In this document: in pieces, positions 1-7,475 of the stretch
Layout: every line of letters starts with the position of its first letter
How positions within the stretch are numbered: the first letter of the stretch is position 1
From: Nocardia australiensis
GTDB lineage: Bacteria > Actinomycetota > Actinomycetes > Mycobacteriales > Mycobacteriaceae
DNA: 64,000 nt
Reading direction: 5' to 3'
Assembly (NCBI RefSeq): GCF_020733705.1
Contig: NZ_JAJFZM010000001.1
Location: 682,001-746,000, forward strand
The notes under the pieces: model-generated
Seen by the model: only the letters and a program-made list of their open reading frames with translations
The model's database searches: none
What the model was told of the DNA's origin: nothing
Position numbers and translations under genes: made by a program

Positions 1-807
1 AGTCGGCTCGAGCGTCTCGATGATCGTCGCGATATCGGGTGCGGACAGGAAACGACCGTTCATAATCAGCGTCGAGCCGGCCAGCCAGCCCGCGTGTGGC
101 CAGCCCCAGGCATTCGCGTGGAACATCGGGACGATCGGCAACAGCGCATCGTATTCGGTGAAGCCCATCACGCTGCCGGTGCACAACATCAGCGAATGCA
201 GATAGATCGACCGATGACTGTAGGCCACGCCCTTGGGATTTCCCGTGGTGCCCGAGGTGTAGCAGAGTATCGCGGCCGAGCGTTCCTCGACCTCGGGCCA
301 GCTGAATTCCGCGGCGTGCGCTGCGATGAGGTCGTCGTAGTCGTGGACGGTGATCGATTCCGGGACCCGAATATCGCCGCCGCCCTTGACGATGAGGTGT
401 TCGATCGTCGGCATTCTGCCGAGTAGCTGCTCAACTCTCGGCAGCAGATCCGCGGAGGTGATCAGCACGCGGTCCCGGGCGTGGCCGACAATGTATTCCA
501 GCTGATCGTCGTGCAGCCGCAAATTCAGCGTGTGCAGTACCGCGCCCATCGACGGGATGGCGAAGTACGCGGCCAGGTGCTCGGTGGTGTTCCAGCACAA
601 CGTGGCGACCATATCGTCGCGGCCGATTCCCAGTGCCGCCAATGCGGCCGCGAGACTACGTACTTCGTCGGCGACATCGGCGAAGGTCCGGCGCACCACG
701 GGAAGTCCCGCCCGGTATTCGGTTACCAGGCTGTCCGGGAACCGGGACAATCCGCTCTCGAAAATCAAGGAAATCGACAGCGGGGTGTCGAGCATTGAAC
801 TCTGCAT
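1..807 (-). CDS. Acyl-CoA synthetase (AMP-dependent ligase), N-terminal part, cut by window edge
   Basis: The reverse strand reads open from an ATG at 807 (a second possible ATG is at 795) to base 1, giving 269 codons with no stop, so the C-terminus lies outside the window. The AMP-binding phosphate loop YTSGTTGNPKG is at about residues 183-193, and the first 180 residues match the N-terminal lobe of FadD-type ligases. Such enzymes make an acyl-AMP and then an acyl-CoA. It follows the SnoaL-like gene by 12 bases and is probably the third gene of an operon with the VOC gene. The acid it activates cannot be told from sequence; the aromatic-catabolic setting suggests an aromatic or side-chain acid (inference). 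Confidence 0.85.
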   Translation of the reverse strand, partial: MQSSMLDTPLSISLIFESGLSRFPDSLVTEYRAGLPVVRRTFADVADEVRSLAAALAALGIGRDDMVATLCWNTTEHLAAYFAIPSMGAVLHTLNLRLHDDQLEYIVGHARDRVLITSADLLPRVEQLLGRMPTIEHLIVKGGGDIRVPESITVHDYDDLIAAHAAEFSWPEVEERSAAILCYTSGTTGNPKGVAYSHRSIYLHSLMLCTGSVMGFTEYDALLPIVPMFHANAWGWPHAGWLAGSTLIMNGRFLSAPDIATIIETLEPT

Positions 808-819
808 TCGAATCTCAGT

Positions 820-1212
820 TCATTCCAGGAGGCGGTGTGGTCCCCAGAAGAGGGCCGAATTGAGTTGCCCGCGATCGAAGTACTCCTCGATCCGGTAGAT
901 CCGGCCGGCGTCGACATAGACGCGCAATATCGCCGGAATGCGGGCTGATCTTCCCTTGCGGCTCGCGGCGATTGTGTGCTGGCGCAGGAACCCATCCGCC
1001 ACCACGGTTCTGCGCACATCGACATACTCGAAGCTGTCGTACTTCTGCGGCAGAGCGGCCAGGGTGGCCAGGTTCTCCGCTTTATCTTGAGACCGATCGT
1101 CCCAGTTGTGCCATACCTGGACATCGTCACGGTACAAGTCGCTCACCAGGGCCATATCCCCGCGGGCCACCGCGTCGAAGAAATGGTCGGCGAATTCGAG
1201 CATTTCACTCAT
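820..1212 (-). CDS. SnoaL-like / NTF2-fold protein
   Basis: A 130-residue protein whose start (SEMLEFADHFFDAVARGD, then LYRDDVQVWHNWD) is the usual opening of the NTF2-like SnoaL superfamily: a helix, then an aromatic/acidic strand lining a small pocket. Members act as isomerases, hydratases, dehydratases or small-ligand binders, so the reaction is open. The start overlaps the end of the upstream VOC gene by 4 bases and the ligase gene follows after 12 bases, which supports one transcript. The length is normal for a single-domain member. Confidence 0.75.
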   Translation of the reverse strand: MSEMLEFADHFFDAVARGDMALVSDLYRDDVQVWHNWDDRSQDKAENLATLAALPQKYDSFEYVDVRRTVVADGFLRQHTIAASRKGRSARIPAILRVYVDAGRIYRIEEYFDRGQLNSALFWGPHRLLE

Positions 1213-1781
1213 CGGCCCTGCCCTGATTCGACGGGACCGGGCACACCATTGCGGTCGACCGGAAGATGAGCGACATCGTCCGGACGCAATTCGCGGGTCC
1301 AGGCCGCGAATTCCAGCAGCACGCCGTCAGGGTCGAAGAAATATATCGAGCGGACATAAGTGCTCCCGTTGTCCTCCAGCGATATGCCGCGCTCGCTGTC
1401 GTCGTGATACAGCACCGGGCCCGTCCGCACGCCTTTGGCCTCGAGCTTCGCCTTGTATTCGTCGATTTTTTCGGCCGGAACCTTGAACGAGACGTGATTC
1501 ATCGAGCCGTGCGCAGTGGCGATATCGCCGCCGAGACCCGGGAGTCCCTGGGGCGAGGCGACCCCGGGACTGCGCTGCGGCGCATTGGGGAACCAGAAGA
1601 AGGCGATGAATTGGCCGCCGCCCATATCGAAGAAGAAGTGCTGCGCGCCACCGGGGATCGCGATGGTCTTGGCGAGTCGCATACCCAGAATGTTGGTATA
1701 GAAGTCGAGGGTGCGTTGCATGTCCTGACATACCAATGCCAGATGGCATACCCCACCGAGTTCGAATTCACTATTGCTCAC
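1209..1781 (-). CDS. VOC-family (glyoxalase/extradiol-dioxygenase fold) protein
   Basis: The reading frame is open further upstream, but the GTG at 1781 is preferred: it has a GAGGAGAG ribosome site at good spacing, and the protein then opens directly with the VOC strand GGVCHLALVCQDMQRTLDFY. The 190 residues hold one pair of beta-alpha-beta-beta-beta units with putative metal ligands in HLALV (His), MNHVSF (His) and DPDGVLLEF (Glu). Members include dioxygenases, epimerases and lyases. It is first in the minus-strand trio with the SnoaL-like protein and the ligase, and divergent from the IclR regulator at 2013. Substrate unknown. Confidence 0.75.
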   Translation of the reverse strand: MSNSEFELGGVCHLALVCQDMQRTLDFYTNILGMRLAKTIAIPGGAQHFFFDMGGGQFIAFFWFPNAPQRSPGVASPQGLPGLGGDIATAHGSMNHVSFKVPAEKIDEYKAKLEAKGVRTGPVLYHDDSERGISLEDNGSTYVRSIYFFDPDGVLLEFAAWTRELRPDDVAHLPVDRNGVPGPVESGQGR

Positions 1782-2012
1782 GTGCTTCTCTCCTCGAAAG
1801 GCGGCGTCTGCGGAGCGTCTGTCGCGGGCCGGGATTCCGGTTGACACCGGCCGGTCGAGCCTGGCTCCCGCCGCTGATTCAGCCTGACCAACCAAAGTCT
1901 CCTAGACAAATCCTCTGTTGTCCAGAGACACTTTCTTCATGATGAATTTCGATATTGATCCGTTGCGCCGTCGCCCACGCGCGGTGCAACATCCGGCCGC
2001 AGGCCGGCACTG

Positions 2013-2759
2013 ATGGCACGATGCAGCGCAGGTGAGTCCGTACTGTCCCGCACGGTCCGGATCTTCGAGGCATTCGACCCCGACGACCCAGCGCTCAGCG
2101 TCTCCGAGCTCGCACACCGCACCGGACTGCCGCTGGCCACGACCTCACGCCTGGTGTCCGAGCTCGTCGGGTACGGCTGGCTGCGCCGCGACAGCGCCCG
2201 GCAGGTCCGCATCGGCGTGCGCATCTGGGAACTTGTCTCGCGCGCCGCACCGACCCTGCCGCTGCGCGCCGCCGCACTGCCCTTCATGCAGGACCTGCAC
2301 GCGGCGGTCGGTCAACATGTGCAACTGGCGGTGCGGCAAGACCACGAAGTGCTCTATATCGAACGACTTTCCGCGCCCGGCGCGGTCCGCAATCTCAGCC
2401 GGTTCGCGGGCCGCCTCCCGCTGCGCGTGTCGGCCGCGGGCCTGGCATTGCTCGCCCACGCGCCCGCCGAGATTCAGGAATCGGTGCTGACGGGCGACCT
2501 GCGTGCGGCGACCCGGTTCACGGTGGCCGAGCCGCGTGCGCTGCGGGCCCGTCTGGATGAGATACGGCGAACCGGAATCGCGTTGTGCGCAGGGCAATTA
2601 GACGAATTCACCACCTCGATCGCGGCGCCGGTACGTACCACGCGCGGAACCGTCGTGGCCGCGCTGGCCGTCATTGTGCCCAACGACCATGCCGCGCGCG
2701 GCGTAGCGCCTGCGGTACTGGCCACGGCGCTGGGCATCTCCCGTGCGCTCGGAGCGTGA
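2013..2759 (+). CDS. IclR-family transcriptional regulator
   Basis: 248 residues. The N-terminal winged helix (about residues 8-75, SVLSRTVRIFEAF then LSVSELAHRTGLPLATTSRLV) is followed by the IclR effector domain to the end (LPFMQDLHAAVGQHVQLAVRQ, VLYIERL, ending near SIAAPVRT). IclR proteins commonly control aromatic catabolism, and PcaR of Rhodococcus belongs to this family. It is divergent from the VOC/SnoaL/ligase operon across about 230 bases, and its stop lies one base from the convergent stop of pcaC, so it could serve either unit. A short inverted repeat at 1913-1927 (CTCTG, 5-base spacer, CAGAG) lies upstream. The ribosome site before this ATG is weak, so the start is not certain. 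Confidence 0.85.
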   Translation: MARCSAGESVLSRTVRIFEAFDPDDPALSVSELAHRTGLPLATTSRLVSELVGYGWLRRDSARQVRIGVRIWELVSRAAPTLPLRAAALPFMQDLHAAVGQHVQLAVRQDHEVLYIERLSAPGAVRNLSRFAGRLPLRVSAAGLALLAHAPAEIQESVLTGDLRAATRFTVAEPRALRARLDEIRRTGIALCAGQLDEFTTSIAAPVRTTRGTVVAALAVIVPNDHAARGVAPAVLATALGISRALGA

Positions 2760-2760
2760 A

Positions 2761-3186
2761 TCACGTCGTCTTTGCCGGGTCGTCCTCGGACAGCTGCGCG
2801 AGTACCCGATCCGCGACCGCGAATGCGGTGTTGGCCTTGGGAATTCCCGAGTATGCGGCGGTATGCAGCAGCACCTCACCGATCTCGGCGACAGTCAGGC
2901 CATTGCGGAGCGCGGCACGTGTATGCATTGCCAGCTCGTCCTCGCAGCCGAGCGCGGTGAGCAGTGCCAGGGTGATGGCGCTGCGAGTACGGCGGTCGAG
3001 GCCGTCCCGGGTCCAGATCGCGCCCCACGCCGCAGATGTGATGTATTCCTGGAACGGCCTGGTGAATTCGGTGGTCCGGGCCAGGGCGCGGTCCACGTGT
3101 TCGTCGCCCAGGACCTCGCGCCGGACAGCCGTGCCCGGGTCGCCGCCGGCGACAGACGGGACATGTTCTGCGGCAGCAGGGTTCAT
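2761..3186 (-). CDS. pcaC: 4-carboxymuconolactone decarboxylase PcaC
   Basis: 141 residues of the carboxymuconolactone decarboxylase / AhpD-like fold. The body AWGAIWTRDGLDRRTRSAITLALLTALGCEDELAMHTRAALRNG and the later EVLLHTAAYSGIPKANTAF are the family core. It decarboxylates 4-carboxymuconolactone to 3-oxoadipate enol-lactone (EC 4.1.1.44) in the protocatechuate branch. The ATG overlaps the pcaBD stop by four bases (ATGA), indicating translational coupling. In Rhodococcus PcaC is often the C-terminal half of a PcaD-PcaC fusion (PcaL); here it is separate and PcaD is attached to PcaB instead. Confidence 0.92.
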   Translation of the reverse strand: MNPAAAEHVPSVAGGDPGTAVRREVLGDEHVDRALARTTEFTRPFQEYITSAAWGAIWTRDGLDRRTRSAITLALLTALGCEDELAMHTRAALRNGLTVAEIGEVLLHTAAYSGIPKANTAFAVADRVLAQLSEDDPAKTT

Positions 3187-5318
3187 GACGTTCTCCTCAA
3201 ATGTTCGGTGATCAGGCGCAGGAAGGTCGCGGGCTGCTCGACCGTGCCCAGATGCGCTGCACTGTCGACGATTTCGAATCGGGCGTCGGGAATCCGCTCG
3301 GCGATGAGGCGCCCGTGCTCCGGCGGGAAGGCCGGATCTTGTGCGGTGGACAGCACCAGGGTCGGCGCGGTGATGCCGGGCAGTTCTGCGACCAGATCGA
3401 GTTCGGTGAGTGCCGCGCAAGCGCCGGCGTAGCCGTCGGCAGGAGTGTCGGCGGTGAGATCCCGCATGCGGGAGGTGATTTCCGGATGCGCTGTCCGCCA
3501 GGCGGGGGTGAACCATCGAGCGACACTGCCTTCCGCGATGGCGTGCATGCCCCCGGCGCGGGCCCGTCCGGCGCGCTCGGCCCACATCTCCGGATTGCCC
3601 GGTCGCGCGGATGTGCAGCAGAGCACCAGTCCGCGCACCCGCTCCGGACGATGCCGAGCCAGCCACATCCCGGTCATGCCACCGAGCGAGACCCCCACAA
3701 TGTGCGCGGCGGAGACCGCCAGCCGATCCAACAGTGCCGCCACATCTGCACCGAGATCCGCCAGCCCGTACTCACCGGCGGGAACCGGTGAATCCCCGTG
3801 CCCCCGCGCGTCACACCGAATAACCCGAAATCCTTTGCTGGTCAACGGTTCCACATACTCGTCCCAGATCGACAAGTCGCTCCCGAGAGCATTGAGCAGC
3901 AACACCGGCACTCCGCCCGCGTCGCCCGCAACGTCGCTGTGCAGCGCCACGGACCGTTGCCGCCCGGTACCGCATGCCTGCGCCCCGATCCGGGCCTGAT
4001 GTCTGACCACCGCACGGGCCACGAACAGACGGCTGCTGCCCAGATACGTCGACGGTTCGAGGAGCGCCTCGAGGCGTTCGCTGTCGAGTCGGCCATCGAC
4101 CAGCGGGTGGGCGGCCAGTAGCTCGGCGAAGCGGCCCGCGCCCGAGGTGGCCCGCCGAGCGGAGTCGGTGACCGCGTCCTGGGCGGCGAGGCGGCCCACG
4201 AGCGGGGACAGTGCGATAGTGATTCGCTCGGCCATCAGCAGGCCGCCGGTGCGCGCCAGATTGCGGCGCATACTTATCGGATGAATCTCCAGGCGGGACA
4301 AGCTGATTCGAATCCAATGCACGCTCGCTCCGGTGGCGCGCAGTAGTTCGCGCAACGGCCGCCACTCGGCATGCCAGGTTCCCGCTCCCCGCTGGAGCTC
4401 GGGCATGGAGGCCGTGAGCAGCGTCGCCACCAGGCCGGGGGCCTGTGCCCCTGCCGCGACCGCCGCGACCGCCGCGATCGGATTGCGCTTGTGCGGCATG
4501 GTCGAGGAGCCGCCCGCATGGGCATCGATCTCCGAGACCTCGCCGATCTCGGTCTGGGCCAGCAGGGTGATATCGCGGCCGATCTTGCCGACCACACCGG
4601 CGAGCAGGCCCAGCGCGCCGGCGATGTCGGCGATGCGGGTGCGGTCGGTATGCCAGGGCAGATCGGGTGCCTCCAGACCCAATCGGCGAGCGTAAGCGAC
4701 GACCACATCCGGGCCGGAATCTCCCAGTGCGGCAAGAGTTCCCACCGCACCACCGAGCTGCACCGCCAGGCGGGCGCGCACCGCGTCCAACCGTTCGGCG
4801 GCGGCGATGAGCGCCGCGAGCCACCCAGCGGCGGTGAGACCGAAAGTCACCGGCAGCGCCTGTTGCAGCAGACTGCGCCCGACCTGCGGGGTGCAGGCAT
4901 GATCTTCGGCCAGCACGGCGACTGCCGCAGCGCAGGCCGACACGTCCGCGTCGAGCGCCCGCAGCGCGCGCTCGGCGACCAGCATGGCGGCGGTGTCCAT
5001 GATGTCCTGACTGGTCGCGCCGAAGTGCACGGATCGAGCAGCCTCCGGATCGCTCACGCGGTCGGTCAGCGCCCGCACCAGCGGCGCCGCAGGGTTGCCG
5101 ATTGCCGTTGCCGCACTGCCTATTTCGGCTACGGAGTAGAACTCTGCGCGGCAGGCCGCCGCGATGGCCTCGGCATGAGCCGCTGGAATCAGACCGCAAT
5201 CAGCCTGCGCGAGTGCCAGACCCCCCTCGGCGTCGAGCAATGCCTGCAACCACGCGATATCGCCGGTGGCAGCCGCCACCGGGCCGGCGGCCTGGATCGG
5301 ACCGAATAGGTCAGACAT
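3183..5318 (-). CDS. pcaBD: Fused 3-carboxy-cis,cis-muconate cycloisomerase / 3-oxoadipate enol-lactonase (PcaB-PcaD)
   Basis: A single 711-residue frame. Residues 1 to about 440 are a fumarase/argininosuccinate-lyase-family PcaB, with the signature GGSSTMPHKRNP at 269-280 and GATSQDIMDTA near 100-110. After a short linker, residues from about 455 to the end are an alpha/beta-hydrolase PcaD with nucleophile Ser544 in GVSLGGM and the late His in SAAHLG. The first half cyclises 3-carboxymuconate to 4-carboxymuconolactone; the second hydrolyses 3-oxoadipate enol-lactone to 3-oxoadipate. PcaC acts between the two steps and is encoded immediately downstream. No frame break is needed to join the halves. 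The gene overlaps pcaG by 8 bases. The well-known actinobacterial fusion is PcaD-PcaC, so this B-D order is unusual. Confidence 0.9.
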   Translation of the reverse strand: MSDLFGPIQAAGPVAAATGDIAWLQALLDAEGGLALAQADCGLIPAAHAEAIAAACRAEFYSVAEIGSAATAIGNPAAPLVRALTDRVSDPEAARSVHFGATSQDIMDTAAMLVAERALRALDADVSACAAAVAVLAEDHACTPQVGRSLLQQALPVTFGLTAAGWLAALIAAAERLDAVRARLAVQLGGAVGTLAALGDSGPDVVVAYARRLGLEAPDLPWHTDRTRIADIAGALGLLAGVVGKIGRDITLLAQTEIGEVSEIDAHAGGSSTMPHKRNPIAAVAAVAAGAQAPGLVATLLTASMPELQRGAGTWHAEWRPLRELLRATGASVHWIRISLSRLEIHPISMRRNLARTGGLLMAERITIALSPLVGRLAAQDAVTDSARRATSGAGRFAELLAAHPLVDGRLDSERLEALLEPSTYLGSSRLFVARAVVRHQARIGAQACGTGRQRSVALHSDVAGDAGGVPVLLLNALGSDLSIWDEYVEPLTSKGFRVIRCDARGHGDSPVPAGEYGLADLGADVAALLDRLAVSAAHIVGVSLGGMTGMWLARHRPERVRGLVLCCTSARPGNPEMWAERAGRARAGGMHAIAEGSVARWFTPAWRTAHPEITSRMRDLTADTPADGYAGACAALTELDLVAELPGITAPTLVLSTAQDPAFPPEHGRLIAERIPDARFEIVDSAAHLGTVEQPATFLRLITEHLRRTS

Positions 5319-5859
5319 CGAAGAACACCGTCTCGTGGTCGCCCTGTAGCCGAATGTCGAAGGTGTAGCCGTCGGCGGAGGGCACCGCTATCAGACTGTC
5401 GCGCCGGTGTGGCAAAACGGAGTTCAGTACCGGGTCGGCCGCGTTGGCCGCCGCGAACTCCGGGAAGTAGATGCGGGTGAGCGCCCTGCGCAGTAGTCCC
5501 CGGGCGAAGACCGAAACATTGATATGCGGCGCCTGCGCATCCCCGACAAGGCCGGGAAGCACGGTGTATACGGCGAATTCGCCGGCGCTGGTGTCGCTTC
5601 GCCCGAACCCCCGCCAACCGGTCGCAGGCCCGCGCGGATCGTCGGGATGGTCGAATCGGCCGTGCCGGTCGGACTGCCAGGTCTCCACCAGTGCGTCGGT
5701 GATCGATGCTCCGGCGCCGTCGAACACCCGGCCCCGGATCCACACCGCCTCGGGCGTGCCCTCGGGCACCACGTACGCGCCGTCGGGCCAGGTCAGCCCG
5801 ATGTGCAGGTAAGGGCCGATCGTTTGCGACGGAGTGGTGGGCAGCGGCGCGTCAGTCAT
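5311..5859 (-). CDS. pcaG: Protocatechuate 3,4-dioxygenase alpha subunit
   Basis: 182 residues from ATG 5859 (TDAPLPTTPSQTIGPYLHIGL), the standard PcaG opening. An in-frame extension further upstream lies inside pcaH and looks non-native. The intradiol core shows ALVETWQSDRHGRFDH and APHINVSVFARG. The alpha chain lacks the four iron ligands, which sit in PcaH, but forms part of the active site; together they open the protocatechuate ring between the hydroxyls to 3-carboxy-cis,cis-muconate. It overlaps both neighbours (pcaH and pcaBD) by 8 bases. Confidence 0.93.
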   Translation of the reverse strand: MTDAPLPTTPSQTIGPYLHIGLTWPDGAYVVPEGTPEAVWIRGRVFDGAGASITDALVETWQSDRHGRFDHPDDPRGPATGWRGFGRSDTSAGEFAVYTVLPGLVGDAQAPHINVSVFARGLLRRALTRIYFPEFAAANAADPVLNSVLPHRRDSLIAVPSADGYTFDIRLQGDHETVFFDV

Positions 5860-6598
5860 GGTGCGGCTCCTCGAACGGGGTGGCGTCCCGGCCACGCAGC
5901 ACGATGTCGAATTCGAAGGCCTGCGCCCATTCCGGGCGGGTGTGCGCCAAGCTGAACCGGGAGATCAGCCTGGTGCGCGCGGCTTCGGGAACCGAGTTGA
6001 AGATCGGGTCCTGGCCGAAGAGGGGATCGTCCGGGAAGTACATCTGGGTGACCAGGCGTTGGGTGAACGCGCGCCCGAACACCGAGAAGTGGATGTGCGC
6101 GGGACGCCATGCGTTGTCGTGGTTTCGCCAAGGGTAAGCACCCGGTTTGATAGTGGTGAACTGGTACCGGCCCTGGGCGTCGGTGAGGGTGCGGCCGGCG
6201 CCGGTGAAGTTCGGGTCCAGCGGGGAGGGCCAGCGGTCGGTCGAATGCCGGTAGCGGCCACCTGCATTCGCCTGCCAGATCTCGATCAGTGAATCCGGCA
6301 GCGGACGACCATCGGCGTCGAGCAGGCGACCGAAGACGATGATCCGCTGCCCGATCGGCTCCCCCGTGTGCTGTGCGGTGAGGTCGTTGTCAGTGGACGT
6401 GACGCGGCCCGGACCCATGAGCGGTCCGGTGATCTCGGTCATCCGCTGCGGTAGTAGCACCAGCGACTGGCTGGGATACCGCAACGCGGTGGATCGGTAA
6501 TCGGGACAGCGCGGGTCCGGATGCGTATCCGGCGGGTCGGGTCGATAGCTCAGCCCCGGGCTGCCGGCTGCCGCCGCGTCACGTATGGCGTCGTTCAT
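5852..6598 (-). CDS. pcaH: Protocatechuate 3,4-dioxygenase beta subunit
   Basis: 248 residues with the non-haem Fe(III) intradiol motif. The expected ligands are Tyr in NAGGRYRH, Tyr in GAYPWRN, and two His in RPAHIHFSVFG. The beta-chain N-terminal arm and ITGPLMGPGRV are typical. It pairs with PcaG to oxidise protocatechuate. The ATG overlaps the stop of the small upstream CoA-transferase-like fragment by four bases, so translation may be coupled to that fragment. Confidence 0.94.
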   Translation of the reverse strand: MNDAIRDAAAAGSPGLSYRPDPPDTHPDPRCPDYRSTALRYPSQSLVLLPQRMTEITGPLMGPGRVTSTDNDLTAQHTGEPIGQRIIVFGRLLDADGRPLPDSLIEIWQANAGGRYRHSTDRWPSPLDPNFTGAGRTLTDAQGRYQFTTIKPGAYPWRNHDNAWRPAHIHFSVFGRAFTQRLVTQMYFPDDPLFGQDPIFNSVPEAARTRLISRFSLAHTRPEWAQAFEFDIVLRGRDATPFEEPHHD

Positions 6599-6750
6599 CG
6601 CGCCTCCCGGAAGGTGCGCAGTGCGGTGAGCTCCGCAGCGGTCGGGCGCGGGATGGCGGTCAGGTCGGCGGCAACTCGCAGCGGCCAGCCGGTCGCCTCG
6701 GTCACCTGCTCGACGGTGACGCTGTCGGTCGATGTTCGGATTTCAGCCAC
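6595..6750 (-). pseudogene. 51-codon fragment resembling the C-terminus of a CoA-transferase beta subunit (PcaJ/IpdB type)
   Basis: A GTG at 6750 has a good GGAGGG site five bases ahead and starts a 51-residue frame (VAEIRTSTDS ... EATGWPLRVAADL ... PTAAELTALR) that ends by ATGA overlap with pcaH. The frame stays open to 6969, but that extension is rich in Arg and Trp and looks like non-coding sequence. From memory of the family, ending with an ATGWPL-type element and a PTAAEL tail is typical of the last residues of CoA-transferase beta subunits, the enzymes that activate 3-oxoadipate. It may be a truncated pcaJ kept as a translated leader for pcaHG. The identification is an inference and no alignment was run. 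Confidence 0.5.
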
Positions 6751-6847
6751 GGTGTCCCTCCGCGATCGATAGTCCCGCACAACAACCCATCTCGAACGCC
6801 TAACCGGGAGAGCCGGCCACTCACGCCGACGGGGCTGTGCCTTGAAT

Positions 6848-6861
6848 CGAATCCAGATTCG
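6848..6861. promoter_or_regulatory. Perfect inverted repeat upstream of pca operon
   Basis: CGAATC-CA-GATTCG, six-base perfect arms with a two-base spacer, 97 bases upstream of the first codon of the pca transcript. A candidate half of a two-site operator with the palindrome at 6890-6904. Confidence 0.35.
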
Positions 6862-6889
6862 CTCCTGAAAACCCGCGCCACCACGGCAG

Positions 6890-6904
6890 TTCCATTGAAT
6901 GGAA
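6890..6904. promoter_or_regulatory. 15-base palindrome, candidate IclR-family operator for pca operon
   Basis: TTCCAT-TGA-ATGGAA has six-base perfect arms around three bases. A roughly 15-base palindrome is the usual shape of IclR-family operators, and an IclR gene lies at the other end of this operon. Binding is inferred only. Confidence 0.4.
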
Positions 6905-7137
6905 AGAAACCGGCGATCGGCGCCGTGCCGTACACGCACAGTCATCGAGGGCGACGAAGTCCATGACACAGCACCCGACCCGGTGAGACCTCCTGACGCG
7001 CCAGCCGCCCTCGCAACACCGACACGGACCGGAACGTGGTGGGATCCTCAGCGATGATGTCGCCGCGTCGACGAGCTCAGACGACGTCGCTGAAACTTCC
7101 GAACTCGCGATTCGAGCTCGCTTTCTGTCGGAACAGT

Positions 7138-7458
7138 TCAGCGTGCGGCGGGTTCGCCGGTCCGCCTACCGGTGTCGTCGTGAACCGCCGAGCCGTGCCG
7201 AGTCAGCGGCAGGATCTCGAGTTGCAAATACGGGAACAGCGGCAAGTTCCACAGGATCTCGTGCAACTCGTCGGCGGAGTCGACGTCGAAGACGCTGATG
7301 TTGCTGTACTGGCCGACTATTCGCCACAGGTGGCGCCAGGTGCCTTCCTCCTGGAGCCGCTGGCTGTATGCCTTCTCGCGGGCCACGACTTTCGCGCGCA
7401 GGTCGGGATCGAGGTCGTCCGGGATACGGACGTCCATGCGGACGTGGTAGAGCGCCAT
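7138..7458 (-). CDS. catC: Muconolactone delta-isomerase CatC
   Basis: 106 residues, close to the normal size of CatC, with the family start ALYHVRMDVRIPDDLDPDLRAKVVAREKAYSQRLQ and the core WRIVGQYSNISVFDVDSADELHEILWNLPLFPYL. It shifts the double bond of muconolactone to give 3-oxoadipate enol-lactone (EC 5.3.3.4), where the catechol and protocatechuate branches merge. It starts 17 bases after the catB stop and is the last gene of catA-catB-catC. Confidence 0.95.
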   Translation of the reverse strand: MALYHVRMDVRIPDDLDPDLRAKVVAREKAYSQRLQEEGTWRHLWRIVGQYSNISVFDVDSADELHEILWNLPLFPYLQLEILPLTRHGSAVHDDTGRRTGEPAAR

Positions 7459-7475
7459 GGGTTGTTCGGCTCCTA

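Larger units (their letters stand above)
6751..7137. other. 387-base gap between catC and the pca operon; promoter region
   Basis: No convincing gene is present; the open frames here are shadows. It should hold the promoter of the pca operon, which reads away from 6750, and the end of the cat transcript. Two palindromes lie about 100-150 bases upstream of the operon and are listed separately. No clear rho-independent terminator for catABC was seen. Confidence 0.6.

Noticed and set aside
765..1130. Minus-strand open frame of about 120 codons inside the SnoaL-like gene
   Set aside because: Shifted shadow of the SnoaL-like gene, with Arg/Ser-rich composition typical of out-of-frame reading in GC-rich DNA.
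3811..5199. Long minus-strand open frame of about 460 codons inside pcaBD
   Set aside because: Arg/Gly-rich shadow frame; the real frame carries the PcaB signature and the hydrolase motifs.
6751..6969. N-terminal extension of the short frame upstream of pcaH
   Set aside because: Arg/Trp-rich, no ribosome site at its start, and no protein-like pattern. The GTG at 6750 with GGAGGG is a better start, and the stretch is better read as promoter DNA.
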